This document shows positions 35,533-41,853 of a DNA stretch of 41,853 nucleotides, piece by piece. The stretch is from NCBI GenBank assembly GCA_002746215.1, contig NVWI01000006.1, positions 101,284 to 143,136 of the forward strand, in the 5' to 3' direction. The notes under the pieces are model-generated. The model saw only the letters and a program-made list of their open reading frames with translations, was not told the DNA's origin and searched no databases. This DNA is from SAR86 cluster bacterium. Lineage in GTDB: Bacteria; Pseudomonadota; Gammaproteobacteria; Pseudomonadales; Pseudohongiellaceae. Made by a program: the position numbers and the translations under genes. Each line of letters begins with the position of its first letter. Position 1 is the first letter of the stretch.

Positions 35533-36111
35533 ATGATTGACCGCAGAACAACCTTAAAATTTGGCGCCGCTGGTATGCTAGGCAGCCTGGCTAATCTCCC
35601 AGCCCAATCACTTGGTGCAATTTCGAGTAAAGCCAGACGTCTTCCTTCACAGGCCATATTCGATGGTCAGTATTCTGAGAGCCGAGCTTTTGCTGAAACA
35701 CTTGAGAGTTATGGCGCTACCACAATCGACCTTCGAGGCGATCTGGGTAAACTTTGGTATGGACAGCTCCGTAGTCGTTTACTTGAGGAACGTAAACCTT
35801 TATTCGGGTTAACTAATCGCCTTGATCTGTTCTGCCTTGAAGAACTGGCGCGTGATGTCGACATGAAAGTGAGTTTACGCTTTGATCATTTAATCCATCA
35901 AAATGGTTTTGTGGAGCATCAAGTAGCTGGCTCATCGTTGCTGAGGCCATCAATCGAACACCTGGGTCACAAAGCAGGTTTTGGTAAGACCATGGCTGAA
36001 CTCTCTGAGTTTTATCTAACAGATGAGCCACAAGAAGTTTCAGTACAAAAATTAACCGGCCCCTACGCCCCTTTGAATAAAACAGCTTTGGTCACCTGGG
36101 TGATCAGCTAA
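35533..36111 (+). CDS. Tat-exported protein of unknown function
   Basis: 192 residues with a twin-arginine signal (DRRTTLKFGAAGML) and a cleavage area near LPAQSLGA. The mature part has no recognised domain; it contains IFDGQYSESRAFAETLESYG and a stretch of acidic and Arg-rich residues, ending LNKTALVTWVIS. Tat export suggests folding with a cofactor in the cytoplasm, or hitch-hiking of a partner. It is first in a three-gene operon with a flavin oxidase and a cytochrome c, so it may be an accessory factor or additional subunit of that enzyme. Confidence 0.75.
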   Translation: MIDRRTTLKFGAAGMLGSLANLPAQSLGAISSKARRLPSQAIFDGQYSESRAFAETLESYGATTIDLRGDLGKLWYGQLRSRLLEERKPLFGLTNRLDLFCLEELARDVDMKVSLRFDHLIHQNGFVEHQVAGSSLLRPSIEHLGHKAGFGKTMAELSEFYLTDEPQEVSVQKLTGPYAPLNKTALVTWVIS

Positions 36112-36155
36112 AATTTTAATACTGCAAAATATAAAGAATATTAGAGGAAAAAAAA

Positions 36156-37772
36156 ATGGTACTACCTCCAAATTTAAGCCAGGCAGAATTTGATACAGCT
36201 CTAAGCGAATTTGAAGCTGTCGTTGGCACTGACTGGGTTTTCAGCTCGGATGCCGACGTTGCCCTTTATCGTGATTCTTATTCACCCTTTTGGGGCGAAG
36301 AAGAAGAAAGAATAGCTTCCGCAGCAGTTGCACCTGACAGCGTAGAAGAAGTCCAGGAAATTGTCCGTATCGCTAATCGCTATAAAATACCTTTATATCC
36401 GATTTCCACTGGCAGAAATCTGACTTATGGAGGCGCCGCTCCAACTTTATCTGGAAGCGTAGTGCTAGATCTGAAACGGATGGACCGCATCATAGAAGTC
36501 AATGATAAAAGGAATTATGCACTGGTTGAGCCCGGCGTTTCCTATTTTGACTTGTTCAATTATATTCAAGAGCATGATTTAAATGTCATGTTAGATATCC
36601 CTGATCCCGGCTGGGGAAGCCCTATGGGTAATAGCCTTGACCATGGTGTAGGTTATACGATGGGGTCTTATCGCGATCACTTTGGCTCACACTGTGGACT
36701 GGAAATTGTGACGGCTGAAGGTGAACTTATTCGTACGGGCGCTGGGGCCATTCCAGATTCTGATGCCTGGCAAGATTTCCATTATGGTGCAGGCCCATCT
36801 ATTGATGGCCTATTTGCCCAATCTAATTTTGGGGTCGTCACGAAAATGGGCGTAAAACTGATGCCTATGCCTGAAACTTACATGACGTGCACAGTCACAG
36901 TTCCTCGCTACCAAGATTTCCAGGCAATGGTTGAAGAAGTTAACTATCTGGAAGATTCTTTTTTAGTCGGTATGCCAAGCTATGGCAGCCCTGTTGGTGG
37001 AGGCTTATTTGATCCAACCTCTCTTGAGGGACTTATGCAAAATGGATGGCCTACAATTGAGCAACTAGAAGAATTTGTTACTGCTCAAAACAAACACGCC
37101 TGGTCAGTCACTTTTCAGTTGTATGGCCCGGAAGAAATCGTACGCGCAACCTGGACGGCTGTGCAACGCCGCTTCAACGATAAAATTCCAGGCGCAGCTT
37201 TCCAGGACGGTGACTTCTACACTTTGCCGATTCCTGCTGAAGATATTCCAGCCCTGCCAGATAAAGCGCGTTTGGGTATTCCTAACCTGGAAATTTTCCA
37301 TATCGTAAACCGGAACCCAATGAATGATAATGATCCGCCAGACGGACATGCTGATATGTTCACAATGACGCCCAGAACGGCTGAAGGCGTGCATACTGCG
37401 GCGCGGGTATTGGCCGAGGCTTATCAAGAGTTGGGTTTTCCAGCAGCAACCCACCCTTTCTCAACGCCTCTCATGTTTTATTCAAGAGCCATGGTTGTAG
37501 CGGTATTAATCCCAACCTGGAGAGACCCTGCTAAAAATGCTGCTTCTCGTGCATTATACGAAAGGTGTTTAGATAAAATTGCTGAACAAGGCATGGGCAC
37601 TTATCGAACAAATCCAGCCTTTCAGGAACTCGCCATAAGCAAATACAGTTTTAATGATAACGCCCTGCTGAAATATCAGGAAAAACTCAAAGACAGTATT
37701 GATCCAAATGGCATTATTTCACCGGGACGTTACGGTATATGGCCAGCAAATATGAGGAATAACCGAGGATGA
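36156..37772 (+). CDS. FAD-linked oxidase of the 4-cresol dehydrogenase / vanillyl-alcohol oxidase family
   Basis: Flavoprotein of 538 residues, related to PchF and eugenol hydroxylase, which dehydrogenate para-alkyl phenols. The PCMH-type FAD domain is seen from about residue 50 (SAAVAPDSVEEVQEIV, PISTGRNLTYGG, EPGVSYFDLFNY). The substrate-domain end GTYRTNPAFQ carries Y483-R484, in the position of the Tyr-Arg pair that binds the phenol oxygen in this family. No signal peptide is present, so export could depend on the Tat protein encoded upstream. It overlaps the cytochrome gene by four bases (ATGA). Substrate is inferred from family. Confidence 0.85.
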   Translation: MVLPPNLSQAEFDTALSEFEAVVGTDWVFSSDADVALYRDSYSPFWGEEEERIASAAVAPDSVEEVQEIVRIANRYKIPLYPISTGRNLTYGGAAPTLSGSVVLDLKRMDRIIEVNDKRNYALVEPGVSYFDLFNYIQEHDLNVMLDIPDPGWGSPMGNSLDHGVGYTMGSYRDHFGSHCGLEIVTAEGELIRTGAGAIPDSDAWQDFHYGAGPSIDGLFAQSNFGVVTKMGVKLMPMPETYMTCTVTVPRYQDFQAMVEEVNYLEDSFLVGMPSYGSPVGGGLFDPTSLEGLMQNGWPTIEQLEEFVTAQNKHAWSVTFQLYGPEEIVRATWTAVQRRFNDKIPGAAFQDGDFYTLPIPAEDIPALPDKARLGIPNLEIFHIVNRNPMNDNDPPDGHADMFTMTPRTAEGVHTAARVLAEAYQELGFPAATHPFSTPLMFYSRAMVVAVLIPTWRDPAKNAASRALYERCLDKIAEQGMGTYRTNPAFQELAISKYSFNDNALLKYQEKLKDSIDPNGIISPGRYGIWPANMRNNRG

Positions 37773-38140
37773 ATAAATTAACTATTTTATGTTTTTTCCT
37801 GACATCATTTGTCGCTACAACAGTACAGGCACAAGACCTCAGCCCAGAACAGGCCAGCGGTAAAGTTGTATTTGATAAATGGTGCGAGCCTTGTCATGGC
37901 AGAGTAGCAGGTGGACTATTCGGAGGTTTAGGGGCGAATGCTTTACCCGGGACTTCTGCCCTTGGGGTGAAATACAAAGGAGACCTGCCAGCAGTACTGG
38001 AAGATCGAACCGACTTAGTACCAATTTATATCAGTACTGTCGTTAGAAATGGTTTATACGGTATGCCTATCTCCCGTAAAACCGAAGTCAGCGATACTGA
38101 TCTCGACAATATCATCGCTTACCTCACTCGACCTCACTAA
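37769..38140 (+). CDS. Exported cytochrome c, electron-acceptor subunit for the FAD oxidase
   Basis: Class I c-type cytochrome of 123 residues. A signal peptide ends VQA-QD. The haem motif is C39-E-P-C42-H43, and M98 in LYGMPISR is the probable sixth ligand. The last helix is DTDLDNIIAYLTR. Translational overlap of four bases with the FAD oxidase and its small size match PchC-type partner cytochromes. Electrons would pass from FAD to this haem, then to the respiratory chain. Confidence 0.9.
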   Translation: MNKLTILCFFLTSFVATTVQAQDLSPEQASGKVVFDKWCEPCHGRVAGGLFGGLGANALPGTSALGVKYKGDLPAVLEDRTDLVPIYISTVVRNGLYGMPISRKTEVSDTDLDNIIAYLTRPH

Positions 38141-38204
38141 CGCTTATTAATAAATAGCGTTTATTTACTCGCTCCTATAATGAGAGCTGTTAATTTCATA
38201 ACCT

Positions 38205-38244
38205 GACAATACAAAACTTCATTAGCGCGATGTTTTGTATTGTC
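38205..38244. repeat. Perfect 13-bp inverted repeat after the cytochrome operon
   Basis: GACAATACAAAAC (38205-38217) and GTTTTGTATTGTC (38232-38244) match exactly around a 14-base loop. It begins 65 bases after the cytochrome stop and is not GC-rich and lacks a clear U-run. It could be a factor site, a weak terminator or an RNA structure. Confidence 0.75.
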
Positions 38245-38420
38245 TGTTTCAATAGAAACTTCAACAAAACCTTCCTTATCAGCAAAATATATAGCCTTAA
38301 TAATTAATAAGTAATTAATTATTTATTCAGCTTCATTTCTTTACCCTGAGACGGTGACTCTCTAGAATCTATAGACCCAGTAAGCTCTTGAGAAACTCAA
38401 CTAAAGCAGGCTGTTTCTTC

Positions 38421-40931
38421 ATGCTTAGATCTAAAATATCCATACGCTATTCCTGCATGTTATTTTTGCTACTTGGACTGAGCGCCTGTGGCGGTGGAGG
38501 CGGGGGAAACACAGCCACTTCTATTGCTGCCGCCTCATTTACTGTACAAGGCAGTATAGTCGTTAGTGCTGGATCACTTGTTGATAGTGATATCAACAAT
38601 CCAAGTAATTCAAATATTTCCAATAACTCACCTAGTGAGGCGCAAGATATTCCAAGTTTTGCCGTACTAGGAGGTTATGTTAATCAGCCCATGCAGGGTG
38701 AAGCTGGCCCCTTATTTGAAGCAGGCGATGTTTCGGACTATTTCAGTATCTATCTTTATGATGGACAATCCATTGTGCTGGACATTTATGATGCCGCTAA
38801 TGCTGACCTGGATTTACACTTACTTAATAGCACAGGACAAATTGTGCTGGATTCTTCACTTTCTACAAGTGCCAGTGAAACATTACTCGCGCCCTTTGAA
38901 GGTCAGTTTCAACTTTTAGTTGAAGCATTTAGTGGTGCATCTAACTACACCTTAAGAACGGAACAAACCGTTAACATCAATAGTTCAGGTTTCCGTTTAA
39001 GCGATGCCTTTATGCCTAATGAATTGATCGTTAAATATCGCCAACCGGAAATCTACAAACAACAGGCAAAAAACCCAGACTCCACTTTAAATCGTTTAGG
39101 CTTAAGCTTAATAGCAGGTCAAACTAGTCGTCCTATGCGAATGAGTTACGGAAGTTATGACGCCTCTCAGCAATCTTACAACCTGCCTTCAGCTCTTATT
39201 GAGCCCCTTGATATTCCTGCAAGACATCAATTTATTGACAGCGAAACTGAAGATAAATACCAAACCTTAATTGCTATTAAAATAATGAATAGCGACCCTC
39301 AAATACAGTTTGCCGAACCCAATCTAATCCTTGAGGCTACTGCTGTACCAAACGATCCCCGCTACAATGAACAATGGAATTATCCCTTAATTGAACTATC
39401 TGCTGCCTGGGATATAACCACCGGCTCAAGTGACATTATTGTCGCCGTTGTTGATTCAGGCGCCCTGTATCTACACCCTGACTTGGCTGGCAGTTTAATA
39501 GCTGGTTATGACTTCATCAGTGACGTTGATAATGCGCTTGATGGCGACGGCATTGATCCTGATGCAGAAGATTTAAGCAGTTCTTACCATGGCGCTCATG
39601 TCGCCGGTATTATTGCAGGACAGAGTAATAACGGTCTAGGCACTAGTGGTATTAGCTGGCAAACCAGTATTATGCCTTTGCGTGTGCTGGGTGCTTCCGG
39701 TGGCAACTTGTACGATGCTACACAGGCGATTCGTTACGCTGCTGGCATGAGTAATGACTCCGGGGAACTACCAGTGAAAGCAGCAAACATCATTAATTTA
39801 AGCATAGGTGGAACAGGTTACTGCCCTTCCAGCTACCGTGATGTCCTAAGAGAAGTGCGGGAAAGAGATATTCTTGTGGTTGCGGCGGCGGGTAATGGCG
39901 CCAATCAATCCAACCGCTTTATCCCAGCTAACTGCAACGATGTTATAGCCGTCAGCGCAGTTGACCTGAATAAAGAAATTACTGATTATTCTAACTTTGG
40001 TAATGCTATTGATCTTGCTGCGCCAGGCGGTCGTAATGATGTTGATCTTGACAATAATGGCTTTGTTGATGCCATTTTGAGTTTATCCGCAGAATCAGGT
40101 GCTGGCGGTTTGAATTATCGCTATGACTATCGCTTTGGAACGTCGATGGCAGCTCCGCATGTCAGTGGCGTATTTGCCTTGATGCTGGCTGTAAACCCTA
40201 ACCTAAGTGCTGACGAAATTGAGCAAATGTTAGTCTCAGGTTTATTGACCGATGATTTAGGCATTAGCGGTGCCGATAATTTGTATGGGCATGGACTGAT
40301 TAATGCCCGTAAAGCAGTCACAGCCGCATCAGATAGCCTTTCCGGTTCGCCTTTACTGAGTTCTTACCTAAGCTCATCAATTTCCACCGTTGAGTTTAGA
40401 CCCAGCCAAACTGAAACAGTCTTTGAAACAAGAACCATCGGTGACGATGCCATTAGCATAAACAGTATTAATTATGATGCAGCCTGGCTTAATCTAGTTT
40501 CTTTAAGCCAAACATCTGAGGTCCAAAATTGGCGCTTGGAAATAAACCGTAATGGCCTTACAAAAGGCTTATATAGGGAAACTATTAGTTTCGATAGCAG
40601 CGTGAATACTGTGAACATTGATGTCATTCTTCAAGTCAATGCGCCAACTCAACGCTATCAAGTCGGCCCTTTGCTAGTAGACCTTGTCAATACAGCGAAT
40701 GGCAGCTCAGTACAAACCAGCTCCTCTTTTTCAAATAACATTTATAGCTTTAATTTTGACGAGCTAGCAACAGGTAATTATCGTATTACAGTCAGTAGTG
40801 ATCTAAACGGCAATGCTCAAAGCGATGATGGTGAAGCCACCACTCAATCAGAAATATTCACGGTTAATAGCGACAGAGTCTTATCTAATTTACAGCTGGA
40901 ATGGGACAACACAGCTACTCAGCCCCCCTAA
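38421..40931 (+). CDS. Subtilisin-family (S8) serine protease, lipoprotein with a PPC domain
   Basis: Predicted cell-surface or periplasmic protease of 836 residues. The ATG at 38421 is chosen because it gives a lipoprotein signal ending LSAC (C23) followed by Gly-rich residues; a TTG at 38388 is the alternative. A pre-peptidase C-terminal (PPC) domain (about 75-185) precedes the S8 domain. The catalytic triad is D345 (VVDSGA), H390 (YHGAHVAG) and S575 (GTSMAAPHV), with the oxyanion Asn in AAAGN. The C-terminal region contains beta-sandwich-like repeats and a SDLNGNAQSDDGE calcium-loop-like motif. Substrate unknown. Confidence 0.9.
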   Translation: MLRSKISIRYSCMLFLLLGLSACGGGGGGNTATSIAAASFTVQGSIVVSAGSLVDSDINNPSNSNISNNSPSEAQDIPSFAVLGGYVNQPMQGEAGPLFEAGDVSDYFSIYLYDGQSIVLDIYDAANADLDLHLLNSTGQIVLDSSLSTSASETLLAPFEGQFQLLVEAFSGASNYTLRTEQTVNINSSGFRLSDAFMPNELIVKYRQPEIYKQQAKNPDSTLNRLGLSLIAGQTSRPMRMSYGSYDASQQSYNLPSALIEPLDIPARHQFIDSETEDKYQTLIAIKIMNSDPQIQFAEPNLILEATAVPNDPRYNEQWNYPLIELSAAWDITTGSSDIIVAVVDSGALYLHPDLAGSLIAGYDFISDVDNALDGDGIDPDAEDLSSSYHGAHVAGIIAGQSNNGLGTSGISWQTSIMPLRVLGASGGNLYDATQAIRYAAGMSNDSGELPVKAANIINLSIGGTGYCPSSYRDVLREVRERDILVVAAAGNGANQSNRFIPANCNDVIAVSAVDLNKEITDYSNFGNAIDLAAPGGRNDVDLDNNGFVDAILSLSAESGAGGLNYRYDYRFGTSMAAPHVSGVFALMLAVNPNLSADEIEQMLVSGLLTDDLGISGADNLYGHGLINARKAVTAASDSLSGSPLLSSYLSSSISTVEFRPSQTETVFETRTIGDDAISINSINYDAAWLNLVSLSQTSEVQNWRLEINRNGLTKGLYRETISFDSSVNTVNIDVILQVNAPTQRYQVGPLLVDLVNTANGSSVQTSSSFSNNIYSFNFDELATGNYRITVSSDLNGNAQSDDGEATTQSEIFTVNSDRVLSNLQLEWDNTATQPP

Positions 40932-40946
40932 AGTTTACTCTGGTAT

Positions 40947-41853
40947 TTATTGAGGCTCAACAGAAGTCACTCTTACACGCATTTGATTAGCGCTACCCTG
41001 AACACCTTCTGGAAAACGTAATCCAGAGTTCACATCTACAGTTTGGTTTGGGTTGAGATTCCCTACATTTATTGATCTTTCAGCAAGTTGGTCACCGAGC
41101 ACCACCGTAAATTCTACTTGGACATTCTGCAAAACAATAACGGAACGATTTATTACCCTTGCCAGGATCCGGCCATTAGCATCGGTATATGCCTGCGCCT
41201 GAACATAGTTAGCGGGTGTATCTTCAATATCCAGACGAGTAAATGCCAGAGTGGCTTCACTGCCTACCTGACCGGCCCCGCCTGCTGCAGCCTGAAAATA
41301 TTTTTTGGCCGAACTACGGTCATTATTGTTAAGTGAAATTTTTCCTAACTCATTCATGGCTGTTGCTGTCGGTAACAAGTCCACACTACGTTCTAAATCG
41401 TTCTCGGCCAGATTTTGGTCGCCAGTTCTGGCATAAGCCACACCCCTGCCTAGGTAATAATCAAAATAATTATCATCCTTATCGATGGCTTCATTGTAAG
41501 TACTAATAGCTTCACGATAACGCCGCTGATAAAGAAAAACATCAGCCTTCAATCCAGAAAATCTAGCCTCATTTGGCACCATGGATATTGCTTCATCAAG
41601 GTTTAATAATGCTATCTCTAGATCATCATCAGCAATAGCACGTTCTGCTTCATCGAACAGCTGATAGGCTTCCTGATCTGCTTTGATACCAGCAATAGCC
41701 TGTTGGTAACGGGCTTCACCCACTTCTAAATCTCGCCCTTGTAGTGAGGGCATCAATTCATTTACCAGTGCCTGATTATTAGCCACTCGTTCTTCTGAAG
41801 GTGGATGGCTGGCAAATAAACCATCAACCCAACCGGATGCACGGCCTTCTGAA
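40947..41853 (-). CDS. M48-family metalloprotease with TPR repeats, C-terminal part (runs off the window)
   Basis: The reading frame is open to the end of the window, so the GTG at 41786 is not the real start; the extra upstream codons read GWVDGLFASHPPSEERVAN, which matches the end of an M48 peptidase domain (SHPPSEER). TPR units follow (for example IALLNLDEAISMVPNEARFS, REAISTYNEAIDKDDNYFDY, YLGRGVAYARTGDQNLAEND). A short C-terminal beta-rich domain ends the protein. It resembles BepA/LoiP-type envelope proteases with TPR. The catalytic HExxH lies outside the window. It converges with the subtilase gene. Confidence 0.85.
   Translation of the reverse strand, partial: SEGRASGWVDGLFASHPPSEERVANNQALVNELMPSLQGRDLEVGEARYQQAIAGIKADQEAYQLFDEAERAIADDDLEIALLNLDEAISMVPNEARFSGLKADVFLYQRRYREAISTYNEAIDKDDNYFDYYLGRGVAYARTGDQNLAENDLERSVDLLPTATAMNELGKISLNNNDRSSAKKYFQAAAGGAGQVGSEATLAFTRLDIEDTPANYVQAQAYTDANGRILARVINRSVIVLQNVQVEFTVVLGDQLAERSINVGNLNPNQTVDVNSGLRFPEGVQGSANQMRVRVTSVEPQ

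Overview
The window looks like chromosomal DNA of a free-living, moderately AT-rich gammaproteobacterium. The order suhB / trmJ-iscR-iscS is the one known from Enterobacteria. The yajC-secD-secF and umuD-umuC pairs and a FecA-like receptor also read as gammaproteobacterial. Many exported enzymes, a DUF4212/SSS symporter pair and a 4-cresol-dehydrogenase-like flavocytochrome suggest an aquatic, probably marine, heterotroph. I cannot name the genus from sequence alone.

Layout. Bases 1-2733 hold the Fe-S assembly regulon (iscS partial, iscR behind two tandem IscR-type operators), trmJ and divergent suhB. Bases 2775-5691 hold a 39-bp tandem repeat, a two-domain universal stress protein and a two-subunit Na+/solute symporter. 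Bases 5895-13304 are a run of exported proteins, all on the plus strand: a metallo-beta-lactamase-fold lipoprotein, a double cupin, a MarC-family gene remnant, a Fur-box-preceded TonB-dependent receptor, a metallo-beta-lactamase-fold protein that has lost its metal ligands, and two secreted proteins of unknown function that are paralogues of each other. Then come a TerB-like membrane protein, a divergent FHA membrane protein and an exported amidohydrolase.

Bases 16640-18510 are a small accessory module. A CDP-alcohol phosphatidyltransferase and a nucleotidyltransferase of the glycerol-3-phosphate cytidylyltransferase type are flanked by two decayed copies of one repeat, and the downstream copy has been translated into the C-terminus of the second gene. 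Bases 18561-26969 are housekeeping (secF, secD, yajC, tgt, mdh, pyk, queA), with queA separated from tgt by mdh and pyk. tRNA-Leu(CAA) follows. From about 27278 to 30757 there is an accessory block: a two-gene unknown cassette and an SRAP-umuD-umuC DNA-damage module in which the SRAP gene has an in-frame TGA.

Bases 31091-41853 carry an M48 peptidase fused to a pilin-like domain, an acetyltransferase, a TPR lipoprotein, a LysR regulator with a perfect palindrome at its promoter, a divergent Tat-protein / FAD-oxidase / cytochrome c operon, a subtilase lipoprotein, and the C-terminal part of an M48-TPR protease running off the end. The best candidates for something undescribed are the receptor-centred exported cluster (5895-13304), the peptidase-pilin fusion, and the repeat-flanked phospholipid head-group pair.
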